The position numbers and the translations under genes are program-made. From the NCBI GenBank assembly GCA_021799405.1, contig JAJZAL010000184.1:1-10278 (forward strand): a stretch of DNA of 10,278 nt, given 5' to 3'. Origin of the DNA: Acidobacteriota bacterium. GTDB lineage: Bacteria > Acidobacteriota > Terriglobia > Terriglobales > Acidobacteriaceae. Under the pieces are notes generated by a model. It worked only from the letters and a program-made list of their open reading frames with translations. It did no database searches and was not told where the DNA came from. Below are positions 1 to 6,293 of the stretch, in pieces; the stretch's first letter is position 1; each line of letters opens with the position of its first letter.

Positions 1-336
1 GAGCGGAACAATACAGTCCTGAAGCGATTCAAGTCTGATTGGGTGTTTCCATCGAAGCGGGCAAAGAGTGGGCACATCGAACACACGTCGATTGAGAAGC
101 CCTTCAGGAAGGCAAGGAAGGATGCAAAGCTGCCCAGTGATCTGGTGCTGTACAGTGCCCGTCACAGCTTCGCTACAGACTTGCTAGACCGAACAGGGAA
201 TCTCATGCTGGTGAAGGATGTGTTGGGACACGAGAGTGTCGCCACCACACAGAAATACCTGCACCCCTCGATGAAGAATCTGGCAGAGATTGTGAATCAG
301 AGGAACGCAGGGAAGTCAGCAGGAGCGGCAGCTTGA
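1..336 (+). CDS. Tyrosine recombinase / phage-type integrase, C-terminal fragment
   Basis: The reading frame is open from the first base, so this is the last 111 residues of a longer protein whose start lies left of the window. It is the C-terminal catalytic part of a tyrosine recombinase (phage integrase family, PF00589), which cuts and rejoins DNA through a covalent tyrosine link. Visible active-site landmarks are ARHSFATDLL, with the second catalytic Arg at fragment residue 54; LGH, with His at residue 77; and QKYLHPS, with the nucleophilic Tyr at residue 86. The first position of the usual HxxR box is Tyr (YSAR), a variant also seen in other family members. A short Gly/Ala/Ser-rich tail follows. 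The gene converges on the 3' end of a tRNA-Arg 71 bases away, as expected for an integrase at one end of an integrated element. The family call is secure; whether the full protein is intact cannot be seen. Confidence 0.9.
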   Translation, partial: ERNNTVLKRFKSDWVFPSKRAKSGHIEHTSIEKPFRKARKDAKLPSDLVLYSARHSFATDLLDRTGNLMLVKDVLGHESVATTQKYLHPSMKNLAEIVNQRNAGKSAGAAA

Positions 337-407
337 CCGTAATGTCATACTTTACGTCATAGTCCGCTTTTTACGATGGCTGGGTAGCCTGTAAGTCGTT
401 GATTCTA
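337..407. other. Candidate attachment-site flank between integrase and tRNA 3' end
   Basis: These 71 bases separate the integrase stop codon from the encoded CCA end of the tRNA-Arg. Elements using tyrosine recombinases often integrate within the 3' half of a tRNA gene and keep the integrase next to that junction, so the arm-type and core-flanking part of an attL or attR site would be expected here. Two related hexamers, GTCATA and GTCATA, occur close together (about 343 and 356), but no clear integrase arm repeat can be proven. The second copy of the core, a direct repeat of the tRNA 3' end, would lie outside the window. No gene or terminator is evident here. Confidence 0.35.
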
Positions 408-484
408 TGGCGCGCCCAGAAGGATTCGAACCTCCGACCTATTGATTCGTAGTCAATCGCTCTATCCAACTGAGCTATGGGCGC
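408..484 (-). tRNA. tRNA-Arg (anticodon ACG)
   Basis: A complete 77-base cloverleaf can be read on the minus strand. The acceptor stem GCGCCCA/TGGGCGC is perfect, the D stem is GCTC/GAGC, and the anticodon stem ATTGA/TCAAT holds the loop CTACGAA with anticodon ACG at 448-450. The T stem is GGAGG/CCTTC with one G-T pair and the T loop is TTCGAAT. Discriminator base G and an encoded CCA (408-410) complete the 3' end. ACG is normally edited to ICG and reads CGU, CGC and CGA arginine codons. The gene is intact although an integrase lies just beyond its 3' end, as expected when an integrating element restores the tRNA sequence. Confidence 0.97.
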
Positions 485-509
485 GTTTCGTTTGTTGCTG
501 ACTTTACAT

Positions 510-538
510 ACTTTAGCAAGACCCTCGCGGCATGGCAA
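510..538 (-). promoter_or_regulatory. Candidate housekeeping promoter of tRNA-Arg
   Basis: On the minus strand, TTGCCA (533-538, five of six matches to the -35 consensus) is separated by exactly 17 bases from TAAAGT (510-515, four of six matches to the -10 consensus). Transcription would start roughly 18-20 bases before the mature 5' end of the tRNA at 484, leaving a short leader for RNase P. This is a consensus match judged by eye. Confidence 0.55.
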
Positions 539-635
539 CCTTGCGGGTGTGAATCTGACCTGCAACCTGCCCGGGCACGCAATCGCGCCTGAAAAAGACG
601 AGAAAAACCCAATTCCATGCGAGTTCTCCGAACGC

Positions 636-665
636 AAAATGGGCGCGCAGAAATCGCGTGCCCAT
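636..665 (-). terminator. Candidate intrinsic terminator of the M16 peptidase gene
   Basis: Read on the minus strand, ATGGGCACGC (665-656) pairs with GCGCGCCCAT (648-639) over 10 base pairs including one G-T pair, closed by a 7-base loop. The 3' arm runs into a short T stretch (CATTTTG, 635-641). It lies 20-50 bases after the stop codon of the minus-strand peptidase gene, the expected place for a Rho-independent terminator, though the T tract is short. Confidence 0.5.
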
Positions 666-684
666 CTTCGTGTGGAATCGTGCT

Positions 685-3351
685 TTACTTGGGAGCCGGG
701 CCCCTCACAATCTGCACAAGGTTTGCCGGATCGATGTATTTGGCGAAGGCCTCGCGCACCTGGTCGGCGGTGAGAGCTTCGTACTTCTTCGCGGCAATCA
801 CCGGCTCATTGAGAGGCAGGCCGATGACGGCGCGGCTCAGCAGTCCGTTGGCAACTGCATTTTCGCTGGCCTCACTCAGAGGGATCTGTCGCAGCAGCAG
901 GGCCTTGGCCTGATGCAACTCTGCGGGCGTAACATCCTCTGTCCGCATCTGGTCGAGGTCGCGCACGATAATCTGCCGCGCCTTCGACACGTTGCCAGGG
1001 TTGCAGCCATACACCACGGAATAGCTGGCACGTGTTTTTGAGGCGTCCAGGTTCACGCCTACGTAGTACACCAGTCCGGTGGTCTGGCGCAGGTCATGGT
1101 AAAGCCGCGTTGCATAGAATCCGCCACCCAGTACGTGCGTACCCAGTTCCAGTGGATAGTACTCCGGCGAGAAGCGATTGAGTTTCAGTTGTTCGGCCAG
1201 AATAGCGATGTCCTGAACACGTTCCTTGTCCGGGACATTGGCCGCCGAGGGCTTGTTGAGTGGAACCGGAGGCAGGGTAGTGTTCGGCTTGGGACCGGTG
1301 GCTGTCCAGTTGCCGAACCACTTCTCGATGACCGCCTGAGCCTCCTGCGGCGTCACATCGCCGATCACCACGATTGTGGTCAGATCGGGGCGCACCGTTT
1401 CAGCGTGGTAGTTCTTCACATCGGCCAGCGTGAGCTTCATGATGGACTGCGGCGTGGCATGTCGCAGCGACGGGTCATTCTCAGGAAGCAAAGCCTTCAT
1501 GAGTGCGCGCGAAGTGCGGTAGCCAGGGCTCTGCATGTTGCCGGCAACAAATTGCGCCGTCTGCATGCGGGTCACGGTAAATGCGCGTTCGGGCAGTGCC
1601 GGATGAAGTTCGTTATCGGCCAGCAGCTGTACTCCGCGTGAGAAGTACTGCTTGAGCACCTGCAAGGAGAAGCTGTAGCCCGCACTTTCATTCGCGGCGA
1701 TATCGTCCAGCGCCTTCTGGAAGGCGATCCGGCCAAGGGTTGTGGTGCCATACGAGTACAGCCCGTCGAGGACTGAGGAAACGCCTTCCTCATCCTTCGG
1801 GGTCTGCAGGTCGGCATTGTGCTTGATCTGGCCCACTACCGTCACTGTTGAGCTGGTGCGGTCCGTCCGCACAATCAGGCGGATGCCGTTGGGCAACACG
1901 GTATTGGAAACCGCGAGCGACTTGTCGGGAACCTGCAGCTTGGAGAGCTGCTTCTCTGCCCATTCCGGCAGCTTAACCGGCTTGGTTGGCGCTGAGGTCA
2001 CCTTCTCGCCGCCGCCGAAGCCTTTGCTGGCCACAGGTCCGCCCGATGCTTCCGGCTTCAGGGTTGCCGTCACGGTGCTTACGTTCAGCAGATACTGCTT
2101 CGCTACACGGTCCACGTCCGCCACGGTGACCTTGCGAATGGCGTCGATGTCCTGTTCGGGTGACGTGCGGCCTTCCGCGGCCAGTGCGTTGGACCATACG
2201 TTGGCGAGTCCCGGAATCGAGTTGCGCTGGAACTCTGCCTGCGCCAGCTCGCTCTTCTTGGCGGCTTCCACCAGGTCGGCCGGAACGCCGTTCTTGGCGT
2301 AGTTCTCGATGATGTTACGCATTTCCTCAATGGCATCCTTCGGATTCTGGCTGGCGGGCAGCGCCACAAGTCCGAAGCCTACGCTGGCCTTGCGGTAGGT
2401 CTCTGCCAGGCCAAATTCGGCTGCCAGAGCCTTGCCTGCGGGAACCATGGCATAAAGGTTGCCGCGCTCGCTGGAAAGCACGTCAGAGAGGATGTTCGCC
2501 GCTGCGTAATCAGGCGAATCCGTGCCCGGCAAGCGGTAGGCGATAAATCCAAGCTGATACGGAAGGTTGCTGTCGATGGTGAAGCTCGCTGTTTTAAAGG
2601 GTTTCAGGTGAATCGCAGGATGCTTCGGCACCGGATGGTTCTTGACGCCGCCGAACAACTCCTTGATGGTAGCGAGGGTGCTTTGTGGATTCACGTCGCC
2701 CACGACAATCAGGATCATGTTCGAAGGCGAATACCACTTCTTATAGAAGTCCTTCAGCATCGCGCCCGTCGTCTTGTCAAAGGAAGGTTTGGTGCCCAGC
2801 GGATCGTGCGCGTAGGGCGTGCCGGCGAACATGATGTGGTTGAGCCGATTGATGAATTTATAGGTTGGATTCGACAGGTCCTGCGCGACTTCCTGCTCGA
2901 TGGCCCCGCGCTCCTGCGCCCATTGCGCTTCGGAGTCGTCAATTCCGGCCAGGCAAGCTGCCTGCGCGTGCAGCGCTACATCCACATCCGCTGCTGGTAC
3001 AGTTGCATAGTACTGGGTGATGTTCTGCTGCGTGTCGGCATCATTGTCGCCGCCCAGCAGCGCGTAGATCGCAGCAGTCTGGTCGGCGGTCATCCCCTGG
3101 CAACCGCGAAATGCCATGTGCTCCTGCGCGTGCGCCATGCCCGGGAAACCCGCCGGCGTCTCGTTTCCGCCCACCAGGAAGTTGGCTTCCACCGTAGCTA
3201 CGGGTGCCAGGGTGTTGCGAATGATCACCACCCGCGCGCCATTTGGCAGCGTGGCACGCGTTACATCCTTTTCAGGAACGGGCTTTGCATAGACGCTGGT
3301 GACAGATGCTGCCAGCAGCACAAGTAGTGGCAAAAGGCTGATTTTTTTCAA
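685..3351 (-). CDS. Secreted M16 family zinc metallopeptidase (insulinase/pitrilysin type, fused double unit)
   Basis: An 888-residue protein from a proposed TTG start at 3351. Residues 1-22 form a signal peptide (MKKISLLPLL, then a hydrophobic stretch ending VYA before KPVP), so it should act in the periplasm or at the cell surface, cleaving peptides. The inverted zinc motif HAQEH lies at residues 74-78 (ligands His74 and His78, catalytic Glu77), and the third ligand is Glu154 in ERGAIEQEV, 76 residues later as usual for the family. The second half, from about residue 480, repeats the M16 fold but has no HxxEH, so it is probably the inactive partner half of the clamshell. The reading frame is open to a GTG at 3510, but that start would bury the signal peptide behind 53 residues. 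The TTG has GGAG six bases upstream. The gene is divergent from the acyltransferase gene. The family is certain; the substrate is unknown. Confidence 0.93.
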   Translation of the reverse strand: MKKISLLPLLVLLAASVTSVYAKPVPEKDVTRATLPNGARVVIIRNTLAPVATVEANFLVGGNETPAGFPGMAHAQEHMAFRGCQGMTADQTAAIYALLGGDNDADTQQNITQYYATVPAADVDVALHAQAACLAGIDDSEAQWAQERGAIEQEVAQDLSNPTYKFINRLNHIMFAGTPYAHDPLGTKPSFDKTTGAMLKDFYKKWYSPSNMILIVVGDVNPQSTLATIKELFGGVKNHPVPKHPAIHLKPFKTASFTIDSNLPYQLGFIAYRLPGTDSPDYAAANILSDVLSSERGNLYAMVPAGKALAAEFGLAETYRKASVGFGLVALPASQNPKDAIEEMRNIIENYAKNGVPADLVEAAKKSELAQAEFQRNSIPGLANVWSNALAAEGRTSPEQDIDAIRKVTVADVDRVAKQYLLNVSTVTATLKPEASGGPVASKGFGGGEKVTSAPTKPVKLPEWAEKQLSKLQVPDKSLAVSNTVLPNGIRLIVRTDRTSSTVTVVGQIKHNADLQTPKDEEGVSSVLDGLYSYGTTTLGRIAFQKALDDIAANESAGYSFSLQVLKQYFSRGVQLLADNELHPALPERAFTVTRMQTAQFVAGNMQSPGYRTSRALMKALLPENDPSLRHATPQSIMKLTLADVKNYHAETVRPDLTTIVVIGDVTPQEAQAVIEKWFGNWTATGPKPNTTLPPVPLNKPSAANVPDKERVQDIAILAEQLKLNRFSPEYYPLELGTHVLGGGFYATRLYHDLRQTTGLVYYVGVNLDASKTRASYSVVYGCNPGNVSKARQIIVRDLDQMRTEDVTPAELHQAKALLLRQIPLSEASENAVANGLLSRAVIGLPLNEPVIAAKKYEALTADQVREAFAKYIDPANLVQIVRGPAPK

Positions 3352-3361
3352 GGCTTTCTCC
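3349..3361 (-). promoter_or_regulatory. Ribosome binding site and TTG start deciding the M16 N-terminus
   Basis: On the minus strand GGAG (3361-3358) is followed after six bases by TTG (3351-3349), which begins a classic signal peptide: two lysines, then a leucine/valine-rich core. Upstream in-frame starts such as GTG at 3510 lack the signal-peptide logic. This supports the shorter protein but does not prove it. Confidence 0.6.
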
Positions 3362-3495
3362 AGAGAACGTCTGAAACTTGGACGGCACCGGTCAGGGTTT
3401 CGCAACCCCGCCCGCTGCAGGATTTGTTTCCACAGCGCAAAATCGGGAAACACAAAGACGTCGTCCAGTGCTTGTTTCGACGCATCTATTTGGCG

Positions 3496-3511
3496 TGTGA
3501 CTTTGATCACC
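3496..3511 (+). promoter_or_regulatory. CRP/FNR-superfamily-type operator upstream of the acyltransferase gene
   Basis: TGTGACTTTGATCACC matches the palindrome TGTGA-N6-TCACA at nine of ten fixed positions. Its centre lies 68.5 bases before the acyltransferase ATG. AT-rich candidates for a -10 box, such as TATACC at 3539-3544, follow, so an activator role is possible. The site is also about 145 bases upstream of the divergent peptidase TTG. Two further copies of the motif precede the next two plus-strand transcription units, which strengthens the call. The binding protein is not in the window. Confidence 0.6.
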
Positions 3512-3512
3512 G

Positions 3513-3523
3513 ACCGTGACGGT
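3513..3523. promoter_or_regulatory. Short palindrome next to the CRP-type site
   Basis: ACCGTGACGGT is a perfect 5-base inverted repeat around a single G, one base after the CRP-type site. It may be a second operator half-pair or chance; palindromes this short are common. No identity is proposed. Confidence 0.2.
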
Positions 3524-3571
3524 TTCCTTACGCCAGAATATACCTAATCTACGCACCCGAAACGAGGCGCC

Positions 3572-4543
3572 ATGACTTTCAAAGCTTTGACCGAGCGGGA
3601 TGAAACCACGCTTCCCGGCACCGTCATTCCGTCTGTTTTAGAAGCCCTGATGCAGCGCCCTGCAGTACACCCGCCGCTGCCGACTGCCGTGGTCTGGCCG
3701 TGTAGCCAGTTTGCGCTTTCCGGCGCCATCGACGCAGCAGAAGCGGGTGTTATCCAGCCTATTCTGATTGGCTCCTCTCGTGAATTGCGAGCCGTTGCCG
3801 GGGACCGCGCTCCGTTGCTGAGCCGCTACCAGATCGTAGAGGCTTCCAATGATCATGAGGCCGCGGGCATTGGTGCGGAAATGTGCCGGAAGGGTGAGGC
3901 CGCAGCCTTGATGAAGGGCAGCCTGCACACCGATGTCCTGATGCATGCCGTGCTGGCAAAAGACGCTGGCCTACGCACGACTCGCCGCGTGAGCCACGTA
4001 TTTGTAATGGACGCACCGCTCTACAACCGGACGCTCTTTATTACCGATGCGGCGATCAATATCTATCCCACGCTCGACGACAAAGTCGATATCGTGCAGA
4101 ACGCCATTGATCTTGCCCGTGCCCTGGGGGTGCCCGAGCCTCGCGTCGCCATCCTTTCAGCCGCCGAAACTGTCTGTTCCAAGATCACCTCCACGCTGGA
4201 TGCAGCGGCGCTGTGCAAGATGGCCGAACGGGGACAGATCACCGGAGGCATCCTGGATGGCCCTCTGGCGCTCGATACGGCTGTCAGCCCGCAGGCGGTG
4301 GAAGTGAAGCGCATCCGCTCTGAGGTTGCCGGTAATGCCGACATTCTTATCGTTCCCGATCTGGAGTCCGGCAATATGCTGGCGAAGCAGCTGGAGTATC
4401 TGGGGGGCGCGGCGCTCGCAGGCATTGTGCTCGGAGCCAAGGTTCCGATCATCCTGACCAGTCGCGCCGACCCGCCACGCTCCCGCGTGGTTTCCTGCGC
4501 CATTGCGGCACTGTTGGCCCGCGAACAAAGCGGTCGTCTTTAG
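3572..4543 (+). CDS. Phosphate acetyl/butyryltransferase (PTA/PTB family)
   Basis: A 323-residue soluble cytoplasmic enzyme of the PTA_PTB family (PF01515), which reversibly converts an acyl-CoA and phosphate to an acyl phosphate and CoA. The whole length fits the family, with no extra N-terminal domain such as the regulatory DRTGG part of long Pta or the hydratase part of some fusions. Recognisable blocks are MKGSLHTDVLM (114-124), SHVFVMDAP (141-149), ITDAAINIYP (157-166), ILDGPLALDTAVS (227-239), PDLESGNMLAKQL (262-274) and PIILTSRAD (292-300). The ATG at 3572 has GAGG four bases upstream. No acetate or butyrate kinase follows in the window, so the partner that would make ATP from the acyl phosphate must lie elsewhere. 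Whether acetyl-CoA, butyryl-CoA or another acyl-CoA is preferred cannot be judged by eye. The gene is preceded by a CRP-type site. Confidence 0.92.
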   Translation: MTFKALTERDETTLPGTVIPSVLEALMQRPAVHPPLPTAVVWPCSQFALSGAIDAAEAGVIQPILIGSSRELRAVAGDRAPLLSRYQIVEASNDHEAAGIGAEMCRKGEAAALMKGSLHTDVLMHAVLAKDAGLRTTRRVSHVFVMDAPLYNRTLFITDAAINIYPTLDDKVDIVQNAIDLARALGVPEPRVAILSAAETVCSKITSTLDAAALCKMAERGQITGGILDGPLALDTAVSPQAVEVKRIRSEVAGNADILIVPDLESGNMLAKQLEYLGGAALAGIVLGAKVPIILTSRADPPRSRVVSCAIAALLAREQSGRL

Positions 4544-4569
4544 TCTTCCCTTGCAACTCGGGTCATGGA

Positions 4570-4602
4570 CCCTGCATCTCCACAAAGTTCGGAGATGCGG
4601 GG
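4570..4602 (+). terminator. Strong hairpin after the acyltransferase gene, possible terminator
   Basis: CCCTGCATCTCC (4570-4581) pairs with GGAGATGCGGGG (4591-4602), a 12-base-pair stem with a single G-T pair and a 9-base loop. It begins 27 bases after the acyltransferase stop. No T tract follows (CATTCCTCC), so it may act as a Rho-assisted terminator or a 3'-end stabilising structure rather than a textbook intrinsic terminator. Confidence 0.45.
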
Positions 4603-4665
4603 CATTCCTCCATAGACCCATCGACGCTGACGCGAGCAGCTTCAGCCCGCGCCAACGGATCTATC

Positions 4666-4681
4666 TGTGATCTGCGTCACT
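4666..4681 (+). promoter_or_regulatory. CRP/FNR-superfamily-type operator upstream of the stress-protein gene
   Basis: TGTGATCTGCGTCACT matches TGTGA-N6-TCACA at nine of ten fixed positions. It is centred 77.5 bases before the stress-protein ATG. A weak -10 candidate, CAGGAT (4702-4707), would put the site near -40.5, close to the class II activator position of -41.5. It is the second of three copies of this motif in the window. Confidence 0.6.
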
Positions 4682-4688
4682 CGTTAAC

Positions 4689-4702
4689 GTGTTCAGGAAC
4701 AC
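4689..4702. promoter_or_regulatory. Perfect inverted repeat GTGTTC-AG-GAACAC, possible second operator
   Basis: GTGTTCAGGAACAC is a perfect 6+6 palindrome with a two-base centre, seven bases after the CRP-type site. It is immediately preceded by the self-complementary GTTAAC (4683-4688). It overlaps the region where a promoter would be expected, so a repressor or dimeric activator could bind here. I do not recognise the cognate regulator. Confidence 0.35.
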
Positions 4703-4750
4703 AGGATTCCCCGGCAGCAAGAGGCATTCTCTAGGGAAAAAGGAGAAGCC

Positions 4751-5731
4751 ATGCGGCCTGGGATTGAGGATTACTTCGCGCGGAGTTGTTACGCTGCGCC
4801 CGACCGTATTCTTGTTGCGACCGCCCTCACCGACCTCGAATACCTCGCACCACAGGCGGTCGCACAGGCTGAAGCGGCGCAGGCCGAACTGGTGTTCGTT
4901 CACGCGATAGCGCCCGATGCGCCGCCTGCTAAGGCTACCTTTTACAATCCGCTCAAGGCCGATCGGGATGCGCGCCTCAGTCTGGAAGTGCTCGCGCGCC
5001 ACATTCGTGTACGCAACATCCCCTGCAGCACCTTGGTTCGGCATGGCGAGCCATCTCAAGTGATCGAGGATGTTCTGCGAGAAAAATCAGCGGGCCGGTT
5101 AATCATCGGTACACGCGCCTCCGCCGATGCGGTTACCGGTTCGATGGGGAGCGTCGCCGGTCAGCTCCTGCTCCAGACTCCTGTCCCGGTCTGCACGCTT
5201 CCGTTCAAGGGCCCGGATGCCTCCATCGCAAGCACCCCTTTGCGGCGGCAGCAGAGCGGTCTGGGGCTGGGGAGAATTGAGACCCCGGCTGCAATTCTCT
5301 ATCCGATTGGCGAGCATGGTCCACATCCCGAAGGGATTAGATTTGCGCTTGACCTGGCTCAGTATCTCCACACTGAACTGATACTGTTACAAATATCGGC
5401 GCCCGGCCGCCATTCTGCTGATCCGCTCGCCACCACATGCTCGGCTGGCCTGTGGCCACGCGTACGACATATCAGCGGCACGGATGCCTCGGCTGGGGCT
5501 CTGTTGCGGTCAGTGTACGAGACGGGCGCAGGGATGCTCATGATTGAGGCTCCGCCTTCGCTCGGTGGCAGCATGACGGCTTCCGCGACGCTGGTGGAAC
5601 TGGTTGCCCAGGCGCCTTGCCCCGTTCTGACGCTTCCTGTCCTGCCATCGAGCCGAAATCATCCTGACTTTCACATTCTTTCCGGGACCCATTCCGATTC
5701 CGTTTCTCATTCGATCTTCGGAACACACTGA
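4751..5731 (+). CDS. Tandem-domain universal stress protein (UspA family)
   Basis: A 326-residue cytoplasmic protein with two UspA domains (PF00582). The first spans about residues 18-152: it starts DRILVATALTD and ends with the nucleotide-binding pattern G120-x2-A123-x9-G133-S134, then PVPVCTLP. The canonical motif is G-2x-G-9x-G-S/T, so the spacing is exact but the second Gly is Ala. The second domain spans about 178-297 (AAILYPIGEHG to PCPVLTLP). Its loop (IEAPPSLGGSMTASATL) lacks the G-x2-G pattern, so it probably does not bind ATP. A Ser/His-rich tail follows. The ATG is preceded by AAGGAG at a 5-base spacing. The gene overlaps the HypA-like gene by one base (TGATG), suggesting translational coupling, and has a CRP-type operator upstream. 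Usp proteins are often induced under energy or oxygen limitation, but the exact role is unknown. Confidence 0.88.
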   Translation: MRPGIEDYFARSCYAAPDRILVATALTDLEYLAPQAVAQAEAAQAELVFVHAIAPDAPPAKATFYNPLKADRDARLSLEVLARHIRVRNIPCSTLVRHGEPSQVIEDVLREKSAGRLIIGTRASADAVTGSMGSVAGQLLLQTPVPVCTLPFKGPDASIASTPLRRQQSGLGLGRIETPAAILYPIGEHGPHPEGIRFALDLAQYLHTELILLQISAPGRHSADPLATTCSAGLWPRVRHISGTDASAGALLRSVYETGAGMLMIEAPPSLGGSMTASATLVELVAQAPCPVLTLPVLPSSRNHPDFHILSGTHSDSVSHSIFGTH

Positions 5732-6183
5732 TGGCGCACGCCGCACGACTAACCCGGCAAAATGATGGATCACCACAGGGTGGCCTATGGTCTGAGTCAA
5801 ATCGGTCCACGGGCTCACACGCTATGGCCGGCAGACGTCGCGAAGTCAAAATTGCAAGTGCCATTCTTGACGTAGCGCGGGCTGAAGCCGGCTGCCTTGG
5901 GGGCGCGCGGCTGGTGCGCATCGGAGTCACGATTGGTGCTGACTGCGATATAGATCTCGCCGCTCTTGACTATGCGCTCAAAGTGGTGAGGCATGGCACT
6001 GACCTTGAACGCGTCGGGGTCCATATCATGTCTTCCTCGCGGCGCAGCTTGTGTCACCGTTGCGGGTGGGAGTTCGCATCCGCCTACTCTGATCAGCCAT
6101 GCCCGCAGTGCAATTCACTTGATTCAGAACTCATCGCCGGTGATGAGCTGGAGCTCGCGTTCATTGAGGTTGAAAGACCTTGA
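5731..6183 (+). CDS. HypA-like protein (hydrogenase maturation metallochaperone family) lacking the N-terminal nickel His
   Basis: A 150-residue protein whose residues 37-148 match HypA/HybF (PF01155). Canonical HypA delivers nickel to [NiFe]-hydrogenase and begins Met-His-Glu, with the His at position 2 as a nickel ligand. The structural zinc site is complete: Cys108-HR-Cys111 and Cys124-PQ-Cys127. The segment matching MHELSIA reads REVKIA (from Arg37), so the nickel-binding His is replaced by Arg although Glu38 is kept. There is also a leader of about 36 residues not usual in HypA. The ATG at 5731 overlaps the stress-protein stop and would be read by coupling. An ATG at 5824 (MAGRRREV) would give a more typical length of 119 residues, but no clear ribosome binding site precedes it. 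No hydrogenase or other hyp gene is in the window. The fold assignment is good; nickel delivery is doubtful. Confidence 0.82.
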   Translation: MAHAARLTRQNDGSPQGGLWSESNRSTGSHAMAGRRREVKIASAILDVARAEAGCLGGARLVRIGVTIGADCDIDLAALDYALKVVRHGTDLERVGVHIMSSSRRSLCHRCGWEFASAYSDQPCPQCNSLDSELIAGDELELAFIEVERP

Positions 6184-6293
6184 TTACTCGGGTACAGCTC
6201 CATGCGCATGGTTCCTTTCAGGATGCGAACTATTCCTTCAACCCGGAAAAAGAAAACAAACCAATGCTTCACCAACTAAGTGGATAAATGACC

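Noticed and set aside
381..392. Small hairpin GGCT-GGGT-AGCC downstream of the tRNA, considered as a terminator
   Set aside because: The stem is only four base pairs, and no T tract follows in the tRNA direction.
568..577. Palindrome TGCCCGGGCA upstream of the tRNA promoter, considered as an operator
   Set aside because: It is short and GC-only, and it sits between a terminator and the tRNA promoter with no gene that would plausibly need it.
1096..1641. A 181-codon plus-strand open frame opposite the M16 peptidase gene
   Set aside because: It lies wholly antisense to a well-supported peptidase, has no recognisable domain and is Arg/His/Cys-rich in the way typical of shadow frames in GC-rich genes.
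2608..3327. A 239-codon plus-strand open frame opposite the M16 N-terminal half
   Set aside because: It is antisense to the zinc-motif region, has no family resemblance and its composition fits a frame shadow.
4157..4621. A 154-codon minus-strand open frame opposite the acyltransferase end
   Set aside because: It is antisense to conserved PTA/PTB motifs and shows no recognisable protein features.
6200..6211. Palindrome CCATGCGCATGG after the HypA-like gene, considered as a terminator
   Set aside because: It is self-complementary with no loop, and only a mixed TTCCTTTC stretch follows, so a stable hairpin terminator is unlikely.
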